A stretch of 64,000 nt of DNA from Pseudomonas sp. Teo4. Lineage in GTDB: Bacteria > Pseudomonadota > Gammaproteobacteria > Pseudomonadales > Pseudomonadaceae. The notes below the pieces were generated by a model. That model did not search any database, was not told where the DNA came from, and worked only from the letters and a program-made list of their open reading frames with translations. Positions 1 to 8,670 of this stretch are shown one piece after another (the first letter of the stretch is position 1; every line of letters starts with the position of its first letter). The DNA lies in assembly GCF_034387475.1 (NCBI RefSeq), contig NZ_JAXCIL010000002.1, positions 1,054,001 to 1,118,000 on the forward strand, in the 5' to 3' direction. The translations under genes were made by a program, and so were the position numbers.

Positions 1-884
1 CGAGCCTGGCTAACCAGGTGGCCTTGTGCAATGCGCAGCGCGCAAACCACAAGCTTCTGTTGCCCCCGCGACAAAATGTCGGCCGCGTTATTGGCAGCCA
101 ATCGCAGACGCAGATCAGCACGTTGTGGGCCGGCCTGGGTATGGCCCATTTGCTGGTCTCGGAGGAGAGAAGAGGCGAGCACTTCATTGAGTTCTCGGTC
201 TTTGTCCCAGCCTCGGTAATAGCTAAGGGTTAACCCGTCCAGCTCGACCAATTCGCTCAGGGTTCGCTCGAAGACAGGCTTCAAGGCCTTGATGTAATTG
301 CGACGGTATTCATCTATTTCCGCGCTGGCCAGGCACATTTCCCGGTCCCAGGCGGCTTGCGAAGCAGCGTCAAGTGTACCATGCCGCAACCATGAGTTCC
401 GCTGCCTCAGAGCCTTCTGCAGACGCTGCCAAGCCGACATGAACCGTGGTTCCACGTGAAACACACCCCAGTCCAGAAACTGTCGGCGGATCTTCGGCGC
501 ACCTTCGAGCAGGCGAAAACTGTCAGGGTTGATAAGCTGCAACGGCAACAGCTCGGCCAGCTGAGCCGCACTCTTGGCATTCTGCCCATCAATACGGATG
601 GTGAACTCCCCGTGCCGATCACGGGATATCCCCAGGTTACTGGTTCCACCTTCAGTCAGCTCGACTTCGCCAAACACCGTGCAGGTCGGCTGCTCGTACT
701 GGATGACCGGGTTCAAGCGAGTACTGCGGAACGAGCGCGCCAAGCCAAGCAGGTGCACGGCTTCGAGCACGCTGGTTTTGCCGCTGCCGTTGGTGCCGTA
801 GAGGATATTGATGCGCGGGGAGGGTGAGAGAGTCACCGGGTGCAGGTTGCGCACCGCGGTGACCATGATACGTCGAAGGGACAT
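1..884 (-). CDS. recF: RecF, DNA repair and recombination protein (3' part outside window)
   Basis: RecF binds single-strand/double-strand DNA junctions with RecO and RecR and loads RecA at gaps. Reading the minus strand from an ATG at 884 gives an open frame to base 1, about 294 codons of the usual ~367, so the C-terminus lies off the window. The start reads [14 protein letters not shown], and the Walker A motif GTNGSGKT follows near residue 30, as expected for this SMC-like ATPase. It is the third gene of the dnaA-dnaN-recF operon, 15 nt after the dnaN stop. A parS-like site is embedded in the coding sequence at 448-463. Identity is confident; only the truncation by the window edge limits it. 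Confidence 0.95.
   Translation of the reverse strand, partial: MSLRRIMVTAVRNLHPVTLSPSPRINILYGTNGSGKTSVLEAVHLLGLARSFRSTRLNPVIQYEQPTCTVFGEVELTEGGTSNLGISRDRHGEFTIRIDGQNAKSAAQLAELLPLQLINPDSFRLLEGAPKIRRQFLDWGVFHVEPRFMSAWQRLQKALRQRNSWLRHGTLDAASQAAWDREMCLASAEIDEYRRNYIKALKPVFERTLSELVELDGLTLSYYRGWDKDRELNEVLASSLLRDQQMGHTQAGPQRADLRLRLAANNAADILSRGQQKLVVCALRIAQGHLVSQA
448..463. promoter_or_regulatory. parS: parS-like centromere site (ParB binding)
   Basis: The 16-mer GGTTCCACGTGAAACA matches the bacterial parS consensus TGTTCCACGTGAAACA at 15 of 16 positions, with the CACGTG core intact. It lies inside recF, about 11.5 kb from parA-parB in this window. Origin-proximal parS sites are the known loading points of chromosomal ParB in Pseudomonas. 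I saw no second site this good in the window. Binding is inferred from sequence only. Confidence 0.7.
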
Positions 885-899
885 TGGGCCTGCTACGTA

Positions 900-2003
900 T
901 TACAGACGCATCGGCATGACAACGTAGGACGAGTCGTCATTGCCGGCTTCCTGCAGCAGGGCACTGCTGTTGGAGTCAGACAGAATCAGGCGAACCTGTT
1001 CGGTCGTCATCACGCCCAGCACGTCCAGCAGGTAGCTGACGTTGAAGCCGATCTCCAACGAGCTGCCATCGTAGTCAACGCTGATTTCTTCTTCCGCTTC
1101 TTCCTGCTCAGGGTTGTTGGCCTGGATCTTCAGTTGGCCAGCCGCCAGTTGCAGGCGAATACCGCGGTACTTTTCGTTGGACAGAATCGCCGTACGGCTG
1201 AACGCTTCACGCAGCGCCTGGCGATCGCCGACGACCAGCTTGTCACCGCCCTTGGGCAGCACGCGCTCGTAATCTGGGAACTTGCCATCGACCAGCTTCG
1301 AAGTGAAGGTAAACTCGCCAGTGGTCGCACGGATGTGGTGCTGACCGAGGACGATGCTAACCATGCCTTCGGGGTCAGTCAGCAGACGCGCCAGCTCGAG
1401 GATACCTTTACGCGGCACGATGACCTGGTGACGGTCTGCTTGTTCAATCGGCGCACTCATGGCGCACATTGCCAGGCGGTGACCATCGGTCGCAACGGAG
1501 CGCAGCGTACCGGTGGACACTTCCAGCAACATACCATTGAGGTAGTAACGGACATCCTGCTGGGCCATGGCGAAGCTGGTGCGCTCGATCAGACGACGCA
1601 GCTTGCTTTGCTCCAGGTTGCAGGTGAGCGAGCCTGGGCCTTCTTCCACGGTCGGGAAATCATTGGCCGGCAGGGTCGACAGGGTGAAGCGGCTGCGGCC
1701 GGCCTTGACCAACAGTTTCTGCTCATCGACCTTGATATCGATCAGGGCGTCGTTCGGCAGGCTTTTGCAAATGTCCATCAGCTTGCGCGCTGGAACGGTA
1801 ATTTCGCCAGGCTCTGCCGAGTCTTCCAGTTGCACGCGGCCTACCAGTTCGACTTCCAGGTCGGTACCGGTCAACGACAGCTGCTGGCCTTGCACGACCA
1901 GCAGAACGTTGGACAGGACCGGCAAGGTCTGACGGCGCTCGACGACACCGGCGACCAGTTGCAGGGGTTTCAACAGGGCTTCGCGTTGAATGGTGAAATG
2001 CAT
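900..2003 (-). CDS. dnaN: DNA polymerase III beta sliding clamp
   Basis: The beta clamp is a ring-shaped homodimer that tethers DNA polymerase III to its template and also recruits other polymerases and Hda. The 367-residue protein has the family's usual length. It starts MHFTIQREALLKPLQ and ends in the conserved VVMPMRL motif, which forms part of the clamp's peptide-binding pocket. It lies between dnaA (41 nt gap) and recF (15 nt gap) on the same strand, the canonical origin-region operon, so it is probably co-transcribed with dnaA. Nothing unusual was seen. Confidence 0.98.
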   Translation of the reverse strand: MHFTIQREALLKPLQLVAGVVERRQTLPVLSNVLLVVQGQQLSLTGTDLEVELVGRVQLEDSAEPGEITVPARKLMDICKSLPNDALIDIKVDEQKLLVKAGRSRFTLSTLPANDFPTVEEGPGSLTCNLEQSKLRRLIERTSFAMAQQDVRYYLNGMLLEVSTGTLRSVATDGHRLAMCAMSAPIEQADRHQVIVPRKGILELARLLTDPEGMVSIVLGQHHIRATTGEFTFTSKLVDGKFPDYERVLPKGGDKLVVGDRQALREAFSRTAILSNEKYRGIRLQLAAGQLKIQANNPEQEEAEEEISVDYDGSSLEIGFNVSYLLDVLGVMTTEQVRLILSDSNSSALLQEAGNDDSSYVVMPMRL

Positions 2004-2043
2004 GGTCTAGTCCCTTGCCTTCAATTAGCTGCGCTGACGGACA

Positions 2044-3579
2044 TCAGGTCGTCAGCGTCCGCAGCAGGTTCTTGTAGTCCTCGCGGATGTCCGCGTCGGA
2101 TTCCTTCAATTCGTTGATCTTGCGGCAGGCGTGCAGCACGGTGGTGTGGTCCCGTCCGCCAAACATGTCGCCGATTTCCGGCAGACTGTGGTTGGTCAGC
2201 TCCTTGGACAAGGCCATGGCGACCTGACGCGGGCGTGCAACAGAGCGCGATCGGCGTTTGGACAACAAATCGGCGATCTTGATCTTGTAGTACTCGGCAA
2301 CCGTGCGCTGAATGTTATCCACACTGACCAGTTTGTCTTGCAGCGCCAGCAGATCTTTCAGCGACTCACGAATCAGTTCGATGGTGATATCGCGGCCCAT
2401 GAAGTGCGAGTGAGCGATCACACGCTTCAGAGCACCTTCGAGTTCACGCACGTTGGAGCGAATACGCTGCGCAATAAAGAAGGCTGCATCATGCGGCAGC
2501 TCTACCTTCGCCTGGTCGGCCTTCTTCATCAAGATGGCCACACGGGTTTCCAGCTCTGGTGGCTCGACCGCTACCGTGAGTCCCCAACCGAAGCGCGACT
2601 TCAAGCGCTCTTCCAGCCCCTCGATCTCCTTCGGGTAGCGGTCACTGGTCAGGATAACCTGCTGACCACCTTCGAGCAGGGCGTTGAAGGTGTGGAAAAA
2701 CTCTTCTTGCGAGCGTTCTTTGCGGGCGAAGAACTGGATGTCATCGATGAGCAGTGCATCCACCGAGCGGTAGAAGCGCTTGAACTCGTTGATGGCGTTC
2801 AGCTGCAGAGCCTTGACCATGTCGGCGACGAAGCGCTCGGAATGCAGGTAAACCACCTTGGCATTCGGATTCTTCTTCAGCAGGTGGTTACCCACAGCAT
2901 GCATCAGGTGAGTCTTGCCCAAGCCCACGCCACCATAAAGGAAGAGAGGGTTGTAACCATGCTTGGGGTTGTCTGCGACCTGCCAGGCGGCAGCCCGGGC
3001 CAATTGGTTCGATTTACCTTCGACAAAGGTTTCAAAGGTAAAGGTGCGGTTCAGGTAGCTGGTGTGCTTGAGCGCGCCTTCGACCTGGACGGTTCGTTGC
3101 TCTGTTCGCCCTGCAGCTGCAGGCGCTGGCGCCGCGTCGCCCATTGCGTCGAACGTGTCACGCGATGACGACTCGACCATGTCGGTGGCCGCGATGGGCT
3201 CTGCCATGGGCGCCGCGATCGGCTCGGCAACTGGAGCGGCAGGCGCTGCTGCCTGTTGCGCCTGGTTCTGCGCAATGGACGCGGCAACAGCGGCGCTGAC
3301 GGGTGCATTGGGAGCAGCCCGGGGGGCGGAGCTGCGACGACTGCCTATTAATAAGGAAAGGGCAGGCGCAATACCGTTGCCTTGCTCGCCCAAGAGTTCG
3401 AGCAAACGGCCAAGGTACTTTTCATTGACCCAATCGAGAACGAAACGGTTAGGCGCATAGACGCGCAACTCGTCGCCTTCGGCTTCGACCTGTAGCGGAC
3501 GGATCCAGGTGTTGAATTGCTGGGCAGGCAGTTCATCGCGCAAAAGCTCTACGCACTGCTGCCAAAGTTCCACTGACAC
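2044..3579 (-). CDS. dnaA: DnaA, chromosomal replication initiator
   Basis: DnaA binds DnaA boxes at oriC, melts the AT-rich unwinding element and loads DnaB. The 511-residue protein has an N-terminal domain ([13 protein letters not shown]), a long Ala/Pro-rich linker, a central AAA+ core with Walker [10 protein letters not shown] and Walker B LLIDDIQF, and a C-terminal DNA-binding domain with the signature [13 protein letters not shown] chose the GTG at 3579 because the family N-terminus begins there and AGGGGA lies about 8 nt upstream. The frame stays open upstream to 3702, but that stretch is not conserved DnaA sequence. Head of dnaA-dnaN-recF; its promoter lies in the oriC region, so autoregulation by DnaA boxes is likely. 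Confidence 0.98.
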   Translation of the reverse strand: MSVELWQQCVELLRDELPAQQFNTWIRPLQVEAEGDELRVYAPNRFVLDWVNEKYLGRLLELLGEQGNGIAPALSLLIGSRRSSAPRAAPNAPVSAAVAASIAQNQAQQAAAPAAPVAEPIAAPMAEPIAATDMVESSSRDTFDAMGDAAPAPAAAGRTEQRTVQVEGALKHTSYLNRTFTFETFVEGKSNQLARAAAWQVADNPKHGYNPLFLYGGVGLGKTHLMHAVGNHLLKKNPNAKVVYLHSERFVADMVKALQLNAINEFKRFYRSVDALLIDDIQFFARKERSQEEFFHTFNALLEGGQQVILTSDRYPKEIEGLEERLKSRFGWGLTVAVEPPELETRVAILMKKADQAKVELPHDAAFFIAQRIRSNVRELEGALKRVIAHSHFMGRDITIELIRESLKDLLALQDKLVSVDNIQRTVAEYYKIKIADLLSKRRSRSVARPRQVAMALSKELTNHSLPEIGDMFGGRDHTTVLHACRKINELKESDADIREDYKNLLRTLTT

Positions 3580-3639
3580 GGATATCCCCTGAGTTGAAAG
3601 CCGGATGAGGCAAAAACAAACCGCCATTGTACCGGTCGA

Positions 3640-3985
3640 GCGACCAGTTATCCACATGTGGAAACGTTCTGATCCATGACAAAACAGCCATTTAGCGCCC
3701 AAAACGGCCTTTCATCATTGTGAATAAGCTCTGTGGATAACCGGCCATGAGGGCTATGCACAACCCTGAGATCTAGCCTGTGGATAACACCCCTGTGGAT
3801 AAGCATCCATTCCATCCACAGGTTCTGCGCACGTCCAACACAAAATCAGCACGCGTTACAGACAGGGTTGTGAATTTCTGTACATGGCGTATTTAAAGGG
3901 CTATAGGTGGTTATCCACAGAAGGTTATCCACTAAAGATTTATAAGTTCTTCAGAAAAGCTTTTTATATGTCTCTTCTTTTTTTT
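3640..3985. other. oriC: oriC, chromosomal replication origin (rpmH-dnaA intergenic)
   Basis: At least five perfect DnaA boxes (TTATCCACA or its complement) are visible at 3648-3656, 3732-3740, 3779-3787, 3794-3802 and 3911-3919, plus a one-mismatch box TTATCCACT at 3924-3932. An AT-rich stretch with T-runs follows at about 3935-3990 and is a good candidate for the unwinding element. The region sits between divergent dnaA and rpmH, the known position of the functional Pseudomonas origin. It also holds the dnaA promoter region. Confidence 0.93.
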
Positions 3986-4087
3986 CATGTTGAGCTTCGG
4001 TTTGCTCGTCTGTCCAGAAACCCATGGAGCATCCTTTCAGGTAGCGTCCACTCACCCTGCCTCCTATAAGGAATAGCTGGTTGGAAA

Positions 4088-4116
4088 TTGACCTATTGGC
4101 TTGCTTTCTCTAGAAT
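4088..4116 (+). promoter_or_regulatory. Sigma-70 promoter of rpmH-rnpA
   Basis: TTGACC at 4088-4093 and TAGAAT at 4111-4116 are separated by exactly 17 bp. Transcription would start about 55 bp before the rpmH ATG. This is the only strong promoter-like pair seen between oriC and rpmH and fits a highly expressed ribosomal protein gene. Confidence 0.7.
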
Positions 4117-4177
4117 CGCCGATCTCTTAAAAAGGGGGCCATTCCGGCCCGTTGTCGACAAACCCAGGTAACACGCC

Positions 4178-4312
4178 ATGAAACGTACTTTCCAACCAAG
4201 CACCATCAAGCGCGCGCGCACCCACGGCTTCCGTGCCCGTATGGCTACCAAGAACGGCCGCGCTGTTCTGTCGCGTCGTCGTGCCAAAGGCCGTAAGCGT
4301 CTGGCAATTTGA
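4178..4312 (+). CDS. rpmH: 50S ribosomal protein L34
   Basis: L34 is a small, very basic protein of the large ribosomal subunit. The 44-residue product starts [20 protein letters not shown] and ends KGRKRLAI, the normal length and sequence for the family. It is first in the rpmH-rnpA-yidD-yidC cluster, directly right of oriC, with a strong sigma-70 promoter at 4088-4116. It is shorter than many gene-calling cutoffs but unambiguous. Confidence 0.98.
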   Translation: MKRTFQPSTIKRARTHGFRARMATKNGRAVLSRRRAKGRKRLAI

Positions 4313-4325
4313 TTTTTCGGCACAG

Positions 4326-4730
4326 GTGGTGAGTCAGGACTTCAGTCGGGATAAGCGACTGCTTACACCCCGGCACTTCAAAGCGGTCTTCGACTCCCCA
4401 ACCGGCAAGGTTCCAGGGAAAAACCTGCTGATCCTTGCTCGCGAGAACGGTCTCGATCATCCGCGCCTAGGCCTGGTGATCGGCAAGAAGAGCGTCAAGC
4501 TCGCCGTTCAACGCAATCGCCTCAAACGCTTGATGCGCGATTCCTTTCGTCTGAACCAGCAGATGCTCGCTGGCTTGGATATCGTGATCGTCGCGCGCAA
4601 GGGATTGGGTGAGATAGAAAACCCGGAATTGCACCAACATTTTGGCAAGCTCTGGAAACGCCTGGCGCGCAGCCGGCCATCTCCAGCGGTAAACGCCGAT
4701 TCCGTAGGGGTAGACAGTCAAGATGCGTAA
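4326..4730 (+). CDS. rnpA: Ribonuclease P protein component
   Basis: RnpA is the protein subunit of RNase P, which removes the 5' leader of precursor tRNAs together with the M1 RNA. The protein is about 134 residues, basic, and has the RNR-type signature [17 protein letters not shown] in its middle. Two adjacent GTG codons (4326 and 4329) precede [12 protein letters not shown] take the first. It starts 13 nt after rpmH, and its end overlaps the start of yidD by 8 nt, so the three are probably translated from one message. Confidence 0.95.
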   Translation: MVSQDFSRDKRLLTPRHFKAVFDSPTGKVPGKNLLILARENGLDHPRLGLVIGKKSVKLAVQRNRLKRLMRDSFRLNQQMLAGLDIVIVARKGLGEIENPELHQHFGKLWKRLARSRPSPAVNADSVGVDSQDA

Positions 4731-4968
4731 ACTGGCACTCGTTCCGATCCAGTTTTACCGTTACGCCATTAGTCCTCTGATGGCCAGTCACTGTCGTTTC
4801 TACCCCAGTTGCTCCCATTACGCTTACGAAGCCATCGAAAACCATGGCCTCTTACGTGGTGGGTGGCTAGCCGTTCGTCGCCTGGGGCGTTGTCATCCGT
4901 GGAACGACGGTGGTTTCGATCCCGTTCCCCCCGCTCCTTCCTCCCGAACTTCTTCGATAGCCGAGTAA
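4723..4968 (+). CDS. yidD: YidD, membrane protein insertion efficiency factor
   Basis: YidD is a small inner-membrane-associated protein that helps insertion of membrane proteins through YidC. The 81-residue product carries the family signature [11 protein letters not shown] with its two cysteines, a basic amphipathic N-terminus, and the GGFDPVP motif near the end. It overlaps rnpA by 8 nt and is followed directly by yidC, the conserved gammaproteobacterial order. Confidence 0.95.
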   Translation: MRKLALVPIQFYRYAISPLMASHCRFYPSCSHYAYEAIENHGLLRGGWLAVRRLGRCHPWNDGGFDPVPPAPSSRTSSIAE

Positions 4969-4970
4969 TC

Positions 4971-6653
4971 ATGGATATTAAACGCACGATCCTGATCGTC
5001 GCCCTGGCAATCGTGTCCTACGTCATGGTCCTCAAGTGGAACCAGGACTACGGCCAGGCAGCCCTGCCGACTCAGAATGCTGCTGCCAGCACTGCCGCAC
5101 CGGCCTTGCCGGATGGCGTACCGGCCGGAAACGCCGGCGCCAGCGCCGATGTGCCAAGCGCCAATGCCGAATCGACCCCTGCCGAATTGGCGCCGGTCGC
5201 GGTCAGCAAGGACCTGATCCGGGTCAAGACCGATGTTCTGGAACTGGCTATCGACCCGGTGGGTGGTGACATCGTCCAACTGAACCTGCCGAAGTTCCCA
5301 CGTCGTCAGGACCATCCGGACATTCCGTTCCAACTGTTCGACAACGGTAGCGAGCGTGTCTACCTGGCTCAGAGCGGTCTGACCGGTGTCAACGGTCCGG
5401 ACGCACGTGCTGCCGGTCGTCCGCTGTACGCCGCCGAGCAGAAAAGCTACCAACTGGCCGACGGTCAGGAACAACTGGTGGTCGACCTGAAGTTCAGTGA
5501 CAACGGCGTCAACTACATCAAGCGCTTCAGCTTCAAGCGCGGTGAGTACGACCTGAATGTCACCTACCTGATCGACAACCAGAGCGGCCAGGCCTGGAGC
5601 GGCAACATGTTTGCCCAGCTCAAGCGCGATGCCAGCTCGGATCCATCGTCGAGCACCGCCACTGGTACCGCCACCTACCTGGGTGCCGCCCTGTGGACTG
5701 CTTCCGAGCCGTACAAAAAGGTGTCCATGAAGGACATCGACAAGGGTAGTTTGAAAGAAAATGTGTCCGGTGGCTGGGTTGCCTGGCTGCAACACTACTT
5801 CGTCACTGCCTGGATCCCTGCCAAGTCGGACAACAACGTCGTCCAGACTCGCAAGGACAGCCAAGGCAACTACATCATCGGCTACACCGGCCCGGCAATC
5901 AGCGTTCCTGCTGGCGGCAAGGTCGAAACCAGCGCCATGCTGTATGCCGGTCCGAAGATTCAGTCCAAGCTCAAAGAGTTGTCCCCAGGCCTGGAACTGA
6001 CTGTCGACTACGGCTTCCTGTGGTTCATTGCCCAGCCAATCTTCTGGCTGCTGCAACATATCCACAGCCTGCTGGGTAACTGGGGCTGGTCGATCATCGT
6101 GCTGACCATGCTCATCAAGGGCCTGTTCTTCCCGCTGTCCGCCGCCAGCTATCGCTCGATGGCGCGTATGCGTGCCGTTGCGCCGAAGCTCGCCGCGCTG
6201 AAGGAACGCTTCGGTGACGATCGCCAGAAGATGTCCCAGGCGATGATGGAGCTGTACAAGAAAGAGAAGATCAACCCGCTGGGCGGCTGCTTGCCGATCC
6301 TGGTGCAGATGCCAGTGTTCCTGGCCTTGTACTGGGTACTGCTGGAAAGCGTCGAAATGCGCCAGGCCCCGTGGATGCTGTGGATCACCGACCTGTCGAT
6401 CAAGGATCCGTTCTTCATCCTGCCGATCATCATGGGCGCCACCATGTTCATCCAGCAGCGCCTGAACCCGACTCCTCCGGATCCGATGCAGGCCAAGGTG
6501 ATGAAAATGATGCCAATCATCTTCACCTTCTTCTTCCTGTGGTTCCCAGCGGGTCTGGTGCTGTACTGGGTTGTGAACAACTGCCTGTCGATCGCACAGC
6601 AGTGGTACATCACCCGTAGCATCGAAGCAGCGACCAAGAAAGCTGCTGCTTGA
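4971..6653 (+). CDS. yidC: YidC membrane protein insertase
   Basis: YidC inserts and folds inner-membrane proteins, alone or with SecYEG; F0 subunit c is a classic client. The 560-residue protein begins MDIKRTILIVALAIVSYVMV (first transmembrane segment), followed by a low-complexity Ala-rich periplasmic linker, a large periplasmic domain (P1) to about residue 350, and the conserved C-terminal insertase core with WGWSIIVLTMLIKG and PLGGCLPILVQMP. I chose the ATG at 4971, 3 nt after the yidD stop. A strong terminator follows at 6679-6705. Confidence 0.97.
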   Translation: MDIKRTILIVALAIVSYVMVLKWNQDYGQAALPTQNAAASTAAPALPDGVPAGNAGASADVPSANAESTPAELAPVAVSKDLIRVKTDVLELAIDPVGGDIVQLNLPKFPRRQDHPDIPFQLFDNGSERVYLAQSGLTGVNGPDARAAGRPLYAAEQKSYQLADGQEQLVVDLKFSDNGVNYIKRFSFKRGEYDLNVTYLIDNQSGQAWSGNMFAQLKRDASSDPSSSTATGTATYLGAALWTASEPYKKVSMKDIDKGSLKENVSGGWVAWLQHYFVTAWIPAKSDNNVVQTRKDSQGNYIIGYTGPAISVPAGGKVETSAMLYAGPKIQSKLKELSPGLELTVDYGFLWFIAQPIFWLLQHIHSLLGNWGWSIIVLTMLIKGLFFPLSAASYRSMARMRAVAPKLAALKERFGDDRQKMSQAMMELYKKEKINPLGGCLPILVQMPVFLALYWVLLESVEMRQAPWMLWITDLSIKDPFFILPIIMGATMFIQQRLNPTPPDPMQAKVMKMMPIIFTFFFLWFPAGLVLYWVVNNCLSIAQQWYITRSIEAATKKAAA

Positions 6654-6678
6654 CGGGCTACTGAGCTAGCCTGTGAAT

Positions 6679-6705
6679 AAAAACGCCCCTTCGGGGGCGT
6701 TTTTG
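6679..6705 (+). terminator. Rho-independent terminator after yidC
   Basis: A GC-rich stem, ACGCCCC / GGGGCGT, with a TTCG-type loop is followed by TTTTT. It closes the rpmH-yidC transcription unit 26 nt after the yidC stop. Confidence 0.9.
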
Positions 6706-6739
6706 CTATCTGTCGTATTCGTCGTAGAGGCTTTCGAGC

Positions 6740-8110
6740 ATGAACACTGTGCGTGAAACCATCGCCGCCATCGCCACCGCCCAAGGCCGTGGAGGGGTCG
6801 GTATCGTCAGATTGTCCGGCCCGTTGGCCGCCAAGGCTGGCCAGTTGATCACCGGGCGTACGCTGACGCCGCGCCATGCCCATTACGGTCCGTTCCGCGA
6901 CGAGGAAGGGTTGGTACTGGACGAAGGCATCGCATTGTTCTTCCCAGGGCCGAACTCATTCACCGGTGAGGATGTACTTGAGCTGCAAGGGCATGGTGGG
7001 CCGGTAGTTCTGGACATGCTGCTTCAGCGCTGTGTTCAGGTCGGTTGTCGCCTGGCTCGCCCGGGCGAGTTCAGCGAACGGGCATTTCTCAACGACAAGC
7101 TCGACCTGGCCCAGGCCGAAGCGATTGCCGACTTGATCGAAGCCAGCTCTAGCCAGGCTGCACGCAATGCCTTGCGCTCGCTGCAGGGCGAATTCTCAAA
7201 GCGAGTCCACAGCCTGACAGAAGCTCTGATAGCCCTGCGCATCTACGTCGAGGCGGCAATCGACTTTCCTGAGGAAGAGATCGACTTTCTTGCCGACGGC
7301 CACGTGCTGTCGATGCTCGATGCGGTGCGCAGCGAGTTGTCCACAGTGCAGCGCGAGGCCGGGCAAGGCGCTTTGTTGCGCGATGGCATGACGGTGGTCA
7401 TTGCCGGCCGGCCGAATGCTGGCAAATCGAGCCTGCTCAACCGTCTGGCGGGCAGGGAAGCGGCGATCGTGACCGATATCGCCGGCACCACTCGGGACAT
7501 TCTGCGCGAACATATCCACATCGACGGTATGCCGCTGCATGTGGTCGATACCGCCGGCTTGCGCGATACCGACGACCATGTGGAAAAAATTGGCGTGGAG
7601 CGCGCTCTGAAAGCCATTGGCGAAGCCGATCGTGTCCTGTTGGTGGTGGACTCTACTGCACCCGAGGCCAACGACCCGTTTGCCTTGTGGCCTGAGTTCC
7701 TCGATCAACGGCCGGACCCGGCCAAAGTGACGCTGATCCGCAACAAGGCCGACTTGAGCGGCGAGCGGGCAGGGTTGGAACAGTGCGACGACGGCCATGT
7801 GACGATCACCTTGAGTGCCAAGGGTGACGACCAGGGTCTGCAGTTGTTGCGTGACCATCTGAAGGCCTGCATGGGGTACGAGCAGACCGCAGAAAGTGGT
7901 TTCAGCGCCCGTCGGCGTCATCTGGATGCGCTGCGCCAGGCAAGTACTCACCTGGAGCATGGGCGAGATCAGCTGACTTTGGCGGGTGCTGGCGAACTGT
8001 TGGCCGAAGACCTGCGTCAGGCTCAGCAAGCATTGGGTGAGATCACCGGGGCATTCAGCTCGGATGACCTGCTGGGGCGGATCTTCTCCAGTTTCTGCAT
8101 CGGCAAGTAA
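6740..8110 (+). CDS. mnmE: MnmE (TrmE), tRNA U34-modifying GTPase
   Basis: MnmE works with MnmG to add the (carboxymethyl)aminomethyl group at the wobble uridine C5 of certain tRNAs, using GTP and a tetrahydrofolate derivative. The 456-residue protein has an N-terminal folate-binding domain, a G domain with Walker [10 protein letters not shown] at residues 223-231, DTAG switch and NKAD specificity motif, and the conserved C-terminal CIGK whose cysteine is essential in the family. Its partner mnmG follows after the DnaA-box-rich gap. A terminator follows at 8132. Confidence 0.97.
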   Translation: MNTVRETIAAIATAQGRGGVGIVRLSGPLAAKAGQLITGRTLTPRHAHYGPFRDEEGLVLDEGIALFFPGPNSFTGEDVLELQGHGGPVVLDMLLQRCVQVGCRLARPGEFSERAFLNDKLDLAQAEAIADLIEASSSQAARNALRSLQGEFSKRVHSLTEALIALRIYVEAAIDFPEEEIDFLADGHVLSMLDAVRSELSTVQREAGQGALLRDGMTVVIAGRPNAGKSSLLNRLAGREAAIVTDIAGTTRDILREHIHIDGMPLHVVDTAGLRDTDDHVEKIGVERALKAIGEADRVLLVVDSTAPEANDPFALWPEFLDQRPDPAKVTLIRNKADLSGERAGLEQCDDGHVTITLSAKGDDQGLQLLRDHLKACMGYEQTAESGFSARRRHLDALRQASTHLEHGRDQLTLAGAGELLAEDLRQAQQALGEITGAFSSDDLLGRIFSSFCIGK

Positions 8111-8131
8111 TCCACAGCCCGCAAGACCAAG

Positions 8132-8159
8132 GCCGCTCCAGAAGGAGCGGCTTTTTTTG
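8132..8159 (+). terminator. Rho-independent terminator after mnmE
   Basis: The stem GCCGCTCC / GGAGCGGC with a 4-nt loop is followed by TTTTTTT, starting 21 nt after the mnmE stop. Confidence 0.9.
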
Positions 8160-8359
8160 CCTGCAATTTCTCCACAGGGCATCCGTGGAAGCCGGCATCC
8201 ACAGAATCTTCGTGGATTGGCGAGCGAGTCCGTCTTTACCAGCCCTTCTCCAGGACAAAATTTTTAATCAACAGGGGTGAGGATGCGCTCAGGAGCTCTG
8301 TGGAAAACTCGCCTTCAGCTCCGTTGATAACCACCATTTTTTTCTGAGGACAAACCTGC

Positions 8360-8575
8360 CTGTGGGTAATAGGGCGTTTAATCCACAGGCTAAATCGTGT
8401 TATCCATAGCCCTCATGGCACTCCAGCCACAGGGTTTAATTTTCCTCTACCTAGCGTCATTACTGGGCTGTGTAATGTTATCCACAGATAGGTATGTGCA
8501 TAAGAATAAACATAAAAACAAAGCTTTTTTAAATTTTTCCTCTTTGATTTCTGTTGTCTGCCACTCATCCACAGA
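8360..8575. other. Second DnaA-box cluster (mnmE-mnmG intergenic)
   Basis: The 560-bp gap between mnmE and mnmG holds a perfect DnaA box (8478-8486), a one-mismatch box TTATCCATA (8400-8408), and near-boxes TGTGGGTAA (8361-8369), TAATCCACA (8379-8387) and TCATCCACA (8565-8573). A strongly AT-rich tract follows at about 8498-8555. The rest of the gap (8160-8350) also holds several TCCACAG fragments. The arrangement resembles oriC, but I cannot tell whether it initiates replication, titrates DnaA, or regulates mnmG. Confidence 0.65.
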
Positions 8576-8670
8576 CTGATCAAAAATTGCTCAGACGGTT
8601 TCTTTAAGGGGGGTGAAGTCCCTATACTTGTCCGCTTACCTTCTCTATTCGCAAAACAGGCACGAGGTGC

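Noticed and set aside
840..2117. Long plus-strand open frame across dnaN
   Set aside because: Antisense to dnaN, with no start signal and a composition typical of a reverse-strand shadow.
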